From: Ardenticatenaceae bacterium
Lineage (GTDB): Bacteria > Chloroflexota > Anaerolineae > Promineifilales > Promineifilaceae
Assembly (NCBI GenBank): GCA_020634495.1
Contig: JACKBR010000002.1
Span: 186,001-250,000 of the forward strand
DNA length: 64,000 nt
Direction of reading: 5' to 3'
Shown: piece after piece, positions 55,101 through 62,992 of the stretch
Numbering within the stretch: position 1 is the first letter of the stretch
Layout: each line of letters starts with the position of its first letter
The notes under the pieces: model-generated
Databases searched by the model: none
Seen by the model: only the letters and a program-made list of their open reading frames with translations
What the model was told of the DNA's origin: nothing
Made by a program: the position numbers and the translations under genes

Positions 55101-55403
55101 AATCTGCTTATCACCAAAGGTAAGCAGGTTGTTTTTTGTCTCGTCGAAAGCAGCATTGGCTTTGGCATCTGTTTCGGCCGAAATCGGTTTCACTTCTACA
55201 TCAGCCGGAGCAAAGTCTGCCATCTCGGATGCATCCGCTGGCGGCTGATAAGCCATTGTAGGTGGGACATCAGAGAGAGCAGGCTCCCAAATTTCATCGG
55301 AAACGGGAACCTCAATTTGTGCGGAAACTGTGCTGACTGTTAACACAAGGATCAGCAACACAACCCAACGAAAATGAAGGGGGCGAATTCTATTCTGTTT
55401 CAC
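49155..55403 (-). CDS. RHS/YD-repeat protein with C-terminal zincin-like domain
   Basis: 2082 residues from a GTG at 55403 (AGGAGGAGT upstream). Signal peptide (VVLLILVLTVSTVSAQ). An SpvB-like N-terminal part (FSGAVTYSYPIEVPPGRNGL), long arrays of YD repeats (TYEYDPFGRLYQIYGQ, SYSYNAAGSLIRQKDARGN and similar), and the RHS core ending DPDG (FTGQKENMELGLLYYQARYY, then SPINYFDPDGHNP). The variable tail after it contains MWVAHELGHSFNNA, an HExxH zinc site, plus a later Tyr/Asp-rich end. This is the usual build of exported polymorphic toxins: the shell holds a cleaved C-terminal effector, here a putative metalloprotease. Effector release and targets are inferred. No ACGGCCGT is found in this 6.2 kb gene. 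Confidence 0.85.
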   Translation of the reverse strand: MKQNRIRPLHFRWVVLLILVLTVSTVSAQIEVPVSDEIWEPALSDVPPTMAYQPPADASEMADFAPADVEVKPISAETDAKANAAFDETKNNLLTFGDKQIGVFVEEKTFSEDVMLEFTKLETPQLAIFPVNEESKIPLPPITATNTISNPVVSRDLVRFQLEIVSSAKADTVTSFEKPVRIVLDLRALTQELNPVYTDFYLAYQDEKDPTIWHDVPITVYQEDGLFSADVLHFSNWAAGVRPQRWNPSWSPPDVSAFSGAVTYSYPIEVPPGRNGLQPNVSLSYSSRVLDGHIHDPEEGAIGTGWSLAEIKIVRVGVKLRFDAGNLPETYHPDKFRLVFNGSGYELYPDGSTSGNDVRYYVKDAPGMFVERHYDAANTATDGLYWVVITPDGTRYRLGRTDDSEEYQTAPYHYYITVDGHGGHSGYTSAIAWNVDTVTDPFGNQMTYHYYTRTTNESIGYWDGTYWQNKVITTRSSRIATIKYNFPDRVTSLPPSNTVAQLTSTPGTRIEFRASSGDTGGAFTNPITSIYIYHGGSASPTTEYRISSGNVAVAAANPYCQNYNVVPSQPLNSNTWTVNSIQQWVNTNSNPVDADAGYALPATTFTYSPLTHYTTGSGNCFSFMYLTGYQNGYGGSVTFSYSSDNRKVGIYQRHEETYYYWIEWPTIGYNYRVSTVLANDGRNPSVKTTYTYTQPCYGQWGTPPAGAVNCSVADSPEYGNIVGHATTTQTNYDYDGTTILNKQTTTFSQAANTSIGRPTQIDVYVGSTTLMSRTNNYYATESINGLANMFTYTSQTTTKNYSNGLNTPDISSKVTYQYIPANQGGVQYGNLTHIKEYDDINAATYYRETRRTYYPNTTIVGGTQNWLVGLVGVEGIYDSAGALQSGTWYHYDGSNGNANTPPTKGALTRLSKIVPTSCGSFVGCAYARQTIDTYSTYNGYGNLTTTTTYAEYGTRYFDSSWAILQDSPPTTTARTTSIAYETGYNLYPVQVSNPLTHPTTFEVYGFKDINGTVIAVDGFQKQPGLLKAVIDPNGVTTTYEYDPFGRLYQIYGQGDSRGDVNDPFDGDPMTRYRYWDNSWNNSGQIWVNPLGNQPFGISVHTRPSVYSASAPYVMKHLTYFDGFGRTIQEQEFSVEVSGASGRRTVVTTTAYHAQGQASCVSIPYDVADAEATWPNNSFVNTACSSLARTTTTYDGLGRPTTITAPDNSVTTYAYAVTDNTTVNGVSRLNRTLVYDALNRLTNYFYDNRGQLVKIRENTGVNPYTAYAETEYTYDLMGNLIAVHTKEPTQNGAGTILRTVSMSYDNFGRKIGMVDPDMGTWSYSYNAAGSLIRQKDARGNQLCFSYDELDRLETRTLDSTPADACPATPPTSGSYHLATYTYDTATNNGGGIVTGVGLPATISWGPTPGQNKDTFFYDTLGRLTKHHRRIDNRVYSMVTTSFDPLHRPLTIQYPDGEVVTLTYDHEGEQTLQAGADMLVDNVTYNGRGQLVKLERPNGLDTTLSYFGQNDAIGGGPGDSNFRLKTLQHGNYNSGDKPDFDYTYDLVGNILSVNTLSSVGTDTQTYTYDDLNRLLTAGATGGVANYSQTYAYDKLGNMTSGPNGTYNYTTWHANCTSPPSQPLPHAVHKIGSYYFCYDNNGNMTTRSDSTGTYTQVFDVENRLTSVTPSGGSATTFAYDANGIRTKTVQPGGITTYFPFPGYEETVNGANTIKRSSYSFAGQTVAMRVSGDPVSGNNGLFYVLSDHLGSTSMLVNSSGGAVAGSTTRNLPYGGYRPGSAPTQTITDRDFTGQKENMELGLLYYQARYYVPGIGRFASADTIVPNPASPQSYNRYSYVLNSPINYFDPDGHNPVWCNDPYDSGGGSDCNPLVDFTVQDNASVDWDFSEKATIINGAGIVDFALLRHGSSFQNVYGGTVTFTKTGASASNLGEATRDQATRAHVILVNEQEDGGTVNSEGTMWVAHELGHSFNNALSPNQTEPNYSHGQGVVDLAQEGVWANGDLISGAVLADSWLGPYKRDFSGYTSNRAPYIQNDLHTVSEDYADMFSNYVHNSFATNVFGQERYNFMDSHMSGWIALAVSNNE

Positions 55404-55694
55404 GGTTTGGGGACTCCTCCTGGCTCTGCAGGACTGGCGATTTCACTGGACGAGAGAGTGGCACAGTGTGAGCAAATTTTATTCAGATGATTGCTTGCTG
55501 TAAATAGGGGAAGCTATCAATTAGCTACAAATCTTCGCTGTTGTCTTGGTTCAGATATGTAGGCAGAATATTCCTAAGCCCACGACAACTTGACATTGGC
55601 AAGACCCCAAGCTGCAAGGCCGCGGTTGCCGTTTGCTGTGAATGAAGAAATGGTCGCCGTCGCGATCTTACTTTATCTCGCCACTCCACCTCAA

Positions 55695-56477
55695 TTAATG
55701 AGAGGCGAGCGCACCTTGTTGCCGCGCCTGTTGCAAACAAGTTAAGAAAATTAGCCAGCCTATCCCCAACAAAAACAATGTCTGTAAGGTTAACCCGGCG
55801 AGTTCTGCTGGGTTTAAAAATCCAGGCAAAAAGGTCGCTTTCCGTAGCAGCGAAATCCCCCAAGCCATGGGAAAACAATACTTCAAAACGGTGAAAATTG
55901 CCCCCAAGCCATCTATTGGCACCAAGGCACCTGAGAGCAGCAAAGCTAAATTGCCAATAACACTGCTCACACTGCTGACGCTTTTGTAAAGCAACGCCAG
56001 CCCCGTCAGGACAAGGCCAACACCGTAACTACCCAACAACAGCAGCAGCGTGATAAAAATGGTCACAGGCGTGAAAATCAGCGATAAGCCTAATATCAAC
56101 GAAAGCACCGTCGCCAACAGTGACGTTTCCAGCCCCAGACGCAGCATCATCACAACGGTTCGCAAAACGAGGGTTTTCTCAAAGGAAACATTTGTCAAAG
56201 TAATATTTTCCAGCGTGCCCACTACAGATTCTTCTTCCACCATTGTGGGAATGGCCACCATCAGCTTCATGCATAGATACCAAACCAGAAAGCCGATGAG
56301 GGATTGTAGCTGCCGGGCTGCGCCGTAATCGCTGCCGTAGCGGGTGGCTAGGCTGTGAAACAGCAGCATCAGGACAGGGAAAATGATGACGTGAACGACA
56401 ACCGAGCTAATCGTGCTCCAGCGATAGGAGCGCCATAGGGCGGCAAATCGTTGGGCTTCATTGAGGAATAGAGTCAT
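55695..56477 (-). CDS. ABC-2 type transporter permease
   Basis: 260 residues with six transmembrane helices (VHVIIFPVLMLLFHSLAT, IGFLVWYLCMKLMVAIPTM, TVLSLILGLSLIFTPVTIFI and others) and the EEESVVGTLENITLTN segment typical of ABC-2 permeases between helices 2 and 3. Third gene of the ATPase-permease-permease exporter downstream of the ComP-like kinase. Confidence 0.8.
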   Translation of the reverse strand: MTLFLNEAQRFAALWRSYRWSTISSVVVHVIIFPVLMLLFHSLATRYGSDYGAARQLQSLIGFLVWYLCMKLMVAIPTMVEEESVVGTLENITLTNVSFEKTLVLRTVVMMLRLGLETSLLATVLSLILGLSLIFTPVTIFITLLLLLGSYGVGLVLTGLALLYKSVSSVSSVIGNLALLLSGALVPIDGLGAIFTVLKYCFPMAWGISLLRKATFLPGFLNPAELAGLTLQTLFLLGIGWLIFLTCLQQARQQGALASH

Positions 56478-56565
56478 GGCGAGTTCCTTTTAGAGAAAAA
56501 GCGGGACACAGAGTGGCGCATAGGAGTGCAACCTATCGGTTGCTTGGAGATAGACAGAGGGAAGA

Positions 56566-57360
56566 TCAATAGTGGGCCAGGGTGCCTTCGGCTACGACTC
56601 GCTTTTGTGCCCAGCGCAGCAGAAGGAGACCTGCTATCACGTAGCCCGTGGTATTGAGCAAAAACCAGCCAAACTGCGGGCGGTTCACAATTTGTGTCAA
56701 CGTAGCGTTGTCAACCGCCAAGGCTCGCATCAGCTCGATTCCCCCAGAGAGTGGCAGAAATTGGCTGAGTGGGTACAAGATAGGAATGCCATCGAGTGGG
56801 GCCAATGCGCCGGTTAAGAAGAGCAAGGTGGTGGCCAGGGGCATCACAATCGGTGACACATTCTTGTAAATCAGGTGCAGGCTGGCCAATCCAAAAGAGA
56901 CACCCTGTACGCCCAGCATGGTGAGAAGATAAATGGGCAAAACAGCAGGTACAAATGGCAGCGGAATGTGTAGCAGCGGCATGATAATCAGGGCCATGCC
57001 CAGAGTGCGCAGCGTGTAAAAAAGGATAAGGACAATGCCTCTGGCAAACAGGATAGTGACGGCGGGATAATGGCTCAACCAGATTTGCTCCAGGGTGCCA
57101 TACCGGGCATCTACGGCTACAGAGCCGCTTATCTCTACCATGCAGCCACCGGCCACGCGCCAGGTGAGGTAACCAATGAGGGCAGAAAGGCGTGCCCAGC
57201 CATCGAAGTTTCCTTCGCTGATGAGATCAAACAGGCCAGCCACAATGAGAAAGCCCAAAATGAAAAAGAGCTGGTCAGTTAGCAGCGTCACCCAATACGA
57301 GCGAGCAATGCGCCACTGTTTGTGCCATTCGGCGGTTATGAGTTGGATGAATTGGCTCAC
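56566..57360 (-). CDS. ABC-2 type transporter permease
   Basis: 264 residues, six helices (LLTDQLFFILGFLIVAGLFD, RGIVLILFYTLRTLGMALII and others) with the DARYGTLEQIWLSHYP segment, matching the equivalent EESVVGTLENI of its neighbour. Forms a heterodimeric membrane part with it. Gap of 27 bp to the ATPase gene. Confidence 0.8.
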   Translation of the reverse strand: MSQFIQLITAEWHKQWRIARSYWVTLLTDQLFFILGFLIVAGLFDLISEGNFDGWARLSALIGYLTWRVAGGCMVEISGSVAVDARYGTLEQIWLSHYPAVTILFARGIVLILFYTLRTLGMALIIMPLLHIPLPFVPAVLPIYLLTMLGVQGVSFGLASLHLIYKNVSPIVMPLATTLLFLTGALAPLDGIPILYPLSQFLPLSGGIELMRALAVDNATLTQIVNRPQFGWFLLNTTGYVIAGLLLLRWAQKRVVAEGTLAHY

Positions 57361-57387
57361 AGGGTCTCCTTTTGGATAGGACGCGGA

Positions 57388-58410
57388 CTAGCGCGGATGA
57401 ACGCGGATTTGAACCTGTTTTGCTAGTGCTGGTGCCAGGTGTGGGGTTTCCTGTGGGTTTTGCAGGAGGCGCAGGAAGAGTTCTTCCAGGTTTTGTTCGC
57501 GTCGCTCGATGCGGTTTACGACGTAGGCATGGGCATCCAGATCAGCAAATAGCTGCATGATTTGCAGTTGGGTGGCACCGGGCCAAATCAGAGTCGTAGA
57601 GCCGTTTTGGTGGGTTACTTGCAAGTTGGGATATCTGATCTCAAAGGTCGCTGCGTCGTGTTCATTCATGCCTTCGTTTAGGTGGATTTCAACGGCCGTT
57701 TCCTGCGGAATTTGCTGACGAAGTGCCTCAGTGTCGCCGTAAGCGATCGTTTGGCCGCCAGTCAGAATCAATATCCGACTGGCCAGCCGTTCTGCCAGGG
57801 TCATTGTATGCGTCGTCAGCAGGATGGCTTTTCCCTGCCCTGCCAGTTCGACAATGACGTTTTCCATTAGCTTGGCGGCCTGTACATCCAGTCCCAGCGT
57901 GGGTTCGTCCAACAGGAGAATGTCTGGCTCGTGCAGCAGGGCAGCGGCAATGGCCACCTTTTGCTGCATCCCTCGGCTAAAAAACCGCACCTCTTTGTGG
58001 GCCACGTCTTGCAAGTCTAAGCGGTTGAGCCAGAAATCAATTCGCTGTGCCAATTCTTGCTTTGGCACGCCGCGCAACGTGCCAAAGTAGCGCAGGTTGG
58101 CCGTGGGTGACAGACGCCAGTAGATGTTGCGGGCACCTTCCAACACAGCGCCAACATGGGGCATGGCTCGTTGACGCTGCCAGGGAACGGCCGTATCGTA
58201 ACCATGAACCGTTACTTGACCGTCACTGGGTGTTACCAGACCCAGCAGCATTTTGATGGTGGTCGTTTTGCCTGCGCCGTTTGGTCCCAGCAGGGCCAGG
58301 ATTTCCCCGCTGTCCAGCGTAAACGAAATATCGCTCACAGCGGGTTTCGTGGAGCGTTTGCCGTATGTTTTGCTGACGTTGATCAGTTCAGCCAATGGTG
58401 TTGTCATCAA
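57388..58410 (-). CDS. ABC transporter ATP-binding protein
   Basis: 340 residues. Walker A GPNGAGKT at 42-49, signature SRGMQQKVAIAAALL (a GMQQK variant of LSGGQ), Walker B DILLLDEPTLGLD, H-loop LLTTHTMTLAE. ABCA/CcmA-like C-terminal domain of about 100 residues with the DATFEIRYPNLQVTHQNGST sort of beta-strands. With the two ABC-2 permeases it makes a complete exporter. Placed downstream of the ComQXPA-like genes; it might export a product controlled by, or belonging to, that system. Confidence 0.88.
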   Translation of the reverse strand: MMTTPLAELINVSKTYGKRSTKPAVSDISFTLDSGEILALLGPNGAGKTTTIKMLLGLVTPSDGQVTVHGYDTAVPWQRQRAMPHVGAVLEGARNIYWRLSPTANLRYFGTLRGVPKQELAQRIDFWLNRLDLQDVAHKEVRFFSRGMQQKVAIAAALLHEPDILLLDEPTLGLDVQAAKLMENVIVELAGQGKAILLTTHTMTLAERLASRILILTGGQTIAYGDTEALRQQIPQETAVEIHLNEGMNEHDAATFEIRYPNLQVTHQNGSTTLIWPGATQLQIMQLFADLDAHAYVVNRIERREQNLEELFLRLLQNPQETPHLAPALAKQVQIRVHPR

Positions 58411-58525
58411 AAAATCTCCAAGCAGAAATCTTTATTCTGGTTAAGTGGCAAATCTTGTTTTCAGAAAGACAACAGCGAATTTGAGTAATCAACGAATAAA
58501 AACCATTGGTGAGTAAATTTGTTGC

Positions 58526-60892
58526 TTACTTCAATTCGTTGTTGTCATGAATTAGCGGACAGGTGAAAAGCAGTCGGGAGCCGGTTGGCTGATTGGTCGC
58601 TAACTGCAAACGGCCGTTAACCATTTTGGCCCATTCGTACATACCCACAATGCCCAAATGCCCTTGTCGCATCAGTTCAGAAAAGGAACTCTCAGCAAAG
58701 GGATTGCCGGGGCCGTTGTCTGTAATGGTCAAAGTCAGGTCTTCTTTGGTACATTCCAGAGCAACGGTTGCTGTGGCGGCGGGGGCATGTTTGACGATGT
58801 TATTTAATGCTTCGGTGAGGATGCGGCAAACGGCCGTTATCATCTGTTCATCAATTTGGCCTACGGGAGACTTGGGCAAAGAAAATTCCGTTTTTAGCCC
58901 ATACTTGCCCCGAAATTGGACAATAATTTCCTGGACAGCTAGCTCCACACCTTGATCCTGCATAGGCGGATAGAGACCCACACAAATATCGCGCAACGTG
59001 TGGGCAGCCTGGCGCAGATGAATCGCTACCGTGGGCAATGGGCTTCCCGCGCACAGTTCTGGCTCCTCTCTGCGAACGAGCTGGTCCACCATTGTCGTGG
59101 CGTAGGTGATTTGTTGCAGCGGATCATCGTGAATCTGCTGGGAAAGCTGCTTGCGCTCCTGCTCCTGAAAAGAGAGACGTTCACGGGAAAGCTTGAGTGT
59201 TGATTCAAACAGAGTAATGTTTTCACTGCCTACGGCCAAAACGCCAGCGGCCTGCTGCAAAAATTGCAGTTGACGGGCATTAAAATGGCCCTGCTCGCCA
59301 GGACGAGATAGCAGCAAGACGCCGATCAGCTCATTCCGCACCTGCACCGGCAAGATAAGTTCTACCCAGCCGACGGTTTCAAAGATCGAGTTCCTGGCAT
59401 CTTGAGGGCGTGAGCGAAGCAACGGTCGTTGCAGCCTCTTCATGCTCGCGGGCAACGGCGCGGCATAAGTGACCCCATTACCGACCGGCAGCAGTTGGCC
59501 AGTACCGTTGGTTAACGCCAGAAAAGAATGGGAAATATCAAACATCTCGGCAACGGCCGTTACCATCTGTTCCAACGTCGCCAGTTCCGGTCGCATTGAA
59601 AGCGCCAGAGCCAGTTCAGCCAGCTTCTCCTGAGTCAAAACGATATTGCCGTAAACTGCCTGCTGCACAAAACGGCCGACAGGCTCGCTGGCATATAGAG
59701 CAACAAGCAACGTGGGAAAAAAGATAATGGTGGCGGGCAGAACGGCTTCCTCGCCAGGCAATTGGAGCCACGCCTGCACCAGATACAGCCCACCTACATA
59801 AAAGCCAAAAACCAGCAAAGCTAACAGCGTCAGGTGAATAATCCGGCTGAAGACAACATCCAGGCCTAAAAAGCCTTTGCGGTAAATGACAAAGAGGTAG
59901 CCGAGGGGGATAAACATCATGAGGCTAATGGCAATCGGAAACGGCAAGGGCGTAACATCCCACAAAGCACGGGGAATGACGGTCAGAAGCATGGTCGGCA
60001 GGGTTCCGATGCCAATAAATACCAACAGAAGCAGTAATTGCTGCCGCAGGTAATTTCCCTTGGGCAGTTGCCACCAACGCAACAGGATGATGATGACACA
60101 TGCCAACAGGCCAATGGCTGAGAGCAGAAAGCCCAATGAATACAGGCTAACACCCATCATATCCTGAAAACTTATCTGCTGTGGGAAAAGAAACAACACT
60201 TCATAAGTCGCTGCCAGGCTAAGCAAAATCGCCCCAGCAAATAAGCCATACAGCAAATTGCGCCATCTGGATGTTAGCGGTTCAGTTCTTGGAATCGCAC
60301 CTAAATAGACCCAGGCGGCAGCCAGAAGGAAAATGCCACAATGTCCCCCTACCCAGGCACCCGGTGTCCCGTCTAATGAGGCTTGAATACCCATGAGAAC
60401 AACAGCCGACAGCAAAAATATGTATCCAGCAGCCAATGCATCTGGATTGTCTTTGCGAGCTAAAAACAAGATGATTGCCCCAACCAGCCAGCCAGCCAGC
60501 GATAAAACAGTGGTCGGCAAAAACGACTGTACAATATTGGCGTTAAGCGAGGCCCATACCGGAATTGTGCGGGGGATAATTGTGTTTCCGCGCTGAATGG
60601 TAAACGCATATTCGGTTTGAAGAGGCAGCGGATAGATAGGACGCATTCTAACTGGCGATTGTCCATTAATAGTCAGAACCTGGTCGCCTTGTTGGAGGTG
60701 ATCATCATAGGGTGACGATTGAATGATCAACCTCGCATCTGGCCGCCACAGAAAGTAAGGGCCGCCATATGGTGTGTAAAACCAGAGAAAAGCGGCTCCA
60801 TAGAGGATAAATAAAAGCGCTACCGCAATAGCTAGCAAGCGACCTCTAAAGGCTAGATTAGAGAACCAATTGGGCATTGTTTCGTTGGGCAT
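58526..60892 (-). CDS. comP: ComP-like membrane sensor histidine kinase with PDZ domain
   Basis: About 788 residues, start ATG 60892 (GGTGG upstream) inside the end of the isoprenyl transferase gene; ATG 60877 is possible. First transmembrane helix (LLAIAVALLFILYGAAFL), then a PDZ-like outside domain (QQGDQVLTINGQSPVRM), then about seven helices (AGWLVGAIILFLARK to LALLVFGFYVGGLYLVQA), a GAF-like linker, H-box SQQIHDDPLQQITYATTM and ATPase domain (AVCRILTEALNNIVKHAPA, TITDNGPGN). This order (TM, PDZ, multiple TM, HisKA_3, ATPase) equals Bacillus ComP, the receptor of the prenylated ComX peptide. Overlapping the ComQ-like gene argues for one transcript. Confidence 0.8.
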   Translation of the reverse strand: MPNETMPNWFSNLAFRGRLLAIAVALLFILYGAAFLWFYTPYGGPYFLWRPDARLIIQSSPYDDHLQQGDQVLTINGQSPVRMRPIYPLPLQTEYAFTIQRGNTIIPRTIPVWASLNANIVQSFLPTTVLSLAGWLVGAIILFLARKDNPDALAAGYIFLLSAVVLMGIQASLDGTPGAWVGGHCGIFLLAAAWVYLGAIPRTEPLTSRWRNLLYGLFAGAILLSLAATYEVLFLFPQQISFQDMMGVSLYSLGFLLSAIGLLACVIIILLRWWQLPKGNYLRQQLLLLLVFIGIGTLPTMLLTVIPRALWDVTPLPFPIAISLMMFIPLGYLFVIYRKGFLGLDVVFSRIIHLTLLALLVFGFYVGGLYLVQAWLQLPGEEAVLPATIIFFPTLLVALYASEPVGRFVQQAVYGNIVLTQEKLAELALALSMRPELATLEQMVTAVAEMFDISHSFLALTNGTGQLLPVGNGVTYAAPLPASMKRLQRPLLRSRPQDARNSIFETVGWVELILPVQVRNELIGVLLLSRPGEQGHFNARQLQFLQQAAGVLAVGSENITLFESTLKLSRERLSFQEQERKQLSQQIHDDPLQQITYATTMVDQLVRREEPELCAGSPLPTVAIHLRQAAHTLRDICVGLYPPMQDQGVELAVQEIIVQFRGKYGLKTEFSLPKSPVGQIDEQMITAVCRILTEALNNIVKHAPAATATVALECTKEDLTLTITDNGPGNPFAESSFSELMRQGHLGIVGMYEWAKMVNGRLQLATNQPTGSRLLFTCPLIHDNNELK

Positions 60893-61802
60893 ATTCCACC
60901 AAATAGCTTTTATTTTCTGGAGATAACGCTTCGATTGCGGCCAAGGCACGCTGCTGATAGGCGGCGGCAGCCATAAGTGACCAGGGGATGGCATCGTAGG
61001 TGGTGATGAGAGAAACGGCCGTTTCCACTGCCCCCGCCTCTCCCCTGCTAGCGGACGTCAACGCTACTTGCAACTCATGACGCTTGTTACTCTTTGCTTG
61101 TGACATCGCGTACAAGACAGGCAATGTCCAAATCCCTTGAGCCAGATCCACTGCCAAATCCTGGCAATCGTCATAAATCTGATCCATGATGCCAACATTG
61201 AGTCCATAATCATGCAGCCCCTGAACCGTCGTTTGGCATGGCTCTTTTGTAGCTATCATGCCGCCCGCCCACGCCCCTACAGCAAAAATGAAACCCGTTT
61301 TGGTCGCAATCGTGCCTAAATATTGCTCGATAGATAATTCAAGGTTTTCCGTTTCTAGCTGCTGGGATTTTGCCGCCAGCGCCAACGCCTGATTAAACGC
61401 CAGACTGACCTCTTCATATACGATTCTAGAGTCAGCCTGTGCTAGAGCGCTATTGGCCGCACCAAGCGCAAACAAAGCCATTGATGTGGTGGTTGTTGGT
61501 TTAAAATGACGCCATTCAAGTGCGAGCTGTTGCCCATCAGCGAGATCATCGAACAATCTGGCTGCCAAAATAAATAGCGTCCAGGCAGCCGTTACCGATA
61601 TCGCCCGTACTGACTCACCACCAGCTGCTAAACAAGCAAGGGTCGGGAAAAGATCAACGTAGGCAGAGGGTGTATTCCGTCGTCGCCTGAGGTAAGCAGC
61701 AAATGTACCTGAGAATGTCTGCCAATCAAGTGGCGCTAAGAGTTCACAGCTAATGAATTGGGCAACTGGTTCAAGCAGTTCGTAATTATTCGAGAGAAAC
61801 AT
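60858..61802 (-). CDS. comQ: ComQ-like isoprenyl transferase
   Basis: 314 residues, start ATG 61802. All-helical isoprenoid-synthase fold with the first Asp-rich motif DDLAD (85-89, AARLFDDLADGQQ) and the second DQIYDD (207-212, GIMDQIYDDCQD). Length close to ComQ (about 300) and to trans-prenyl synthases. Position between a 71-residue peptide gene and a PDZ-containing kinase gene points to ComQ, which attaches an isoprenyl group to a Trp of the ComX pre-peptide. An ordinary polyprenyl diphosphate synthase is the alternative, but the context favours ComQ. Confidence 0.78.
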   Translation of the reverse strand: MFLSNNYELLEPVAQFISCELLAPLDWQTFSGTFAAYLRRRRNTPSAYVDLFPTLACLAAGGESVRAISVTAAWTLFILAARLFDDLADGQQLALEWRHFKPTTTTSMALFALGAANSALAQADSRIVYEEVSLAFNQALALAAKSQQLETENLELSIEQYLGTIATKTGFIFAVGAWAGGMIATKEPCQTTVQGLHDYGLNVGIMDQIYDDCQDLAVDLAQGIWTLPVLYAMSQAKSNKRHELQVALTSASRGEAGAVETAVSLITTYDAIPWSLMAAAAYQQRALAAIEALSPENKSYLVEYAQRNNAQLVL

Positions 61803-61913
61803 GGCATCTGATTACTTTGAATGGTTGGTGGATGCTAAATCAGTAGCTAGGGCAAAAGCTCTTCACCCCAGCTATTGATATTTAGGAGATCAATCGGTGA
61901 AACTTATTGGTGC

Positions 61914-62129
61914 TTAACTCCAGCCACAGTTGCCGTCATCATCCACGAAGACGACCTTTAGCTTGTCAAGCTCTACTATTGGCTGGAAAGATGCCATTTG
62001 CTCTCGCAAATGGCTGGCAATCTGCTTTTCAAAAGAAAATCCAAGACTTTCTAACAAGCTCGTGGAATCCGATATGACTCTATTCACATCTTGCTGAGAA
62101 AGCCTGAGTGCAAGGGATGAGGTGCTCAT
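61914..62129 (-). CDS. comX: ComX-like pre-pheromone
   Basis: 71 residues from ATG 62129 (AGGAGAAAATATT upstream; an ATG at 62186 would add 19 residues). Starts MSTSSLALRLSQQDVNRVI and ends DDDGNCGWS. Short, charged helix-rich leader, no signal peptide, and a Trp two residues from the C-terminus, as expected of ComX precursors whose near-terminal Trp is prenylated by ComQ. The sequence itself is too variable in this family for recognition; the call depends on size, Trp position and its neighbours comQ and comP. The Cys beside the Trp is unusual. Confidence 0.65.
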   Translation of the reverse strand: MSTSSLALRLSQQDVNRVISDSTSLLESLGFSFEKQIASHLREQMASFQPIVELDKLKVVFVDDDGNCGWS

Positions 62130-62239
62130 AATATTTTCTCCTATAAGATAAAATTTTGGATCATTTATAGCCATCTCGGAACTCATTGTCAGGCACCTTT
62201 AGTTTGGTTCTTGACCGTACTAGAGTTCTGTTTAATGGC

Positions 62240-62956
62240 TCAAAATGCTTCAATACCAGAGCCGAAGCGAATCCGGCCCAGCTCATCAATCGAGAATGAA
62301 ATCAAACGTCGCTGCATACAGGTGATAATGCAAGCAGTGATATTGGTGACATCCAAAGCCTTAAAAGCATTGTTTAAATGCCCTTTGAAGGTGCTCTCTG
62401 AAATGGATAGCTCAGCAGCCAATTGACGATAGGTTGCATCAGGTGACTGGGCAATGGCCAGGATTATTTCCTTTTGCCTCTCAGTGAGGATTGGCTCGGT
62501 AGCCAATGGTTGAATCGGCTGAAATAACATTTGGCTAATCTCTTTGGAAAAATATACCCCGCCGCGATGCACAGCCTCAATAGCCCCAGGTAAATTCATG
62601 GAAAGATCATCACTTTTAAGCAAGTAGCCACGCACCCCCAAACGAATAGCCTGTTGGCTCATAGAATGCGTAGCGTGCTGTGTAAGGAAAATAACGGCCG
62701 TTTCTGGAAAATCCTGGCTCAACTGGGCCACCGTTTGTAAGACCGGAAATTTCCCTCCAGACGGCATATTTTCAATTTGAGGCATATCCAAATCCAAGAT
62801 AAGCACATCTGGCTGATGCTTTTCAACAAGCGGTAAAACGTGCTCACCAGCTAAGCCTTCAGCAACCAGCCGAATGTTTTCTTGATCTTCGAAGAGTGAT
62901 CGAATGGCGGCGTGAATCAGGGGATGATCATCGATGGAAACAACTGTGATTGGCAT
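62240..62956 (-). CDS. comA: ComA-like NarL/LuxR response regulator
   Basis: 238 residues. Receiver domain with acidic pocket SIDDHP, phospho-acceptor Asp55 in VLILDLDMPQ and the Lys of GYLLKSDD; LuxR-type DNA-binding domain LTERQKEIILAIAQS, then ATYRQLAAELSISESTFKGH. A 20-residue tail follows. Lies upstream of the pre-pheromone gene on the same strand, so the order is A-X-Q-P. Likely partner of the HisKA_3 kinase; expected to activate the locus and perhaps the ABC exporter. Confidence 0.85.
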   Translation of the reverse strand: MPITVVSIDDHPLIHAAIRSLFEDQENIRLVAEGLAGEHVLPLVEKHQPDVLILDLDMPQIENMPSGGKFPVLQTVAQLSQDFPETAVIFLTQHATHSMSQQAIRLGVRGYLLKSDDLSMNLPGAIEAVHRGGVYFSKEISQMLFQPIQPLATEPILTERQKEIILAIAQSPDATYRQLAAELSISESTFKGHLNNAFKALDVTNITACIITCMQRRLISFSIDELGRIRFGSGIEAF

Positions 62957-62992
62957 TATGTTTTGGTCCTTTGTTGTTTGGGATGAGGGGGT

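Noticed and set aside
55525..55878. 117-residue minus frame at the end of the ABC permease
   Set aside because: Overlaps the permease in another frame; no ribosome site.
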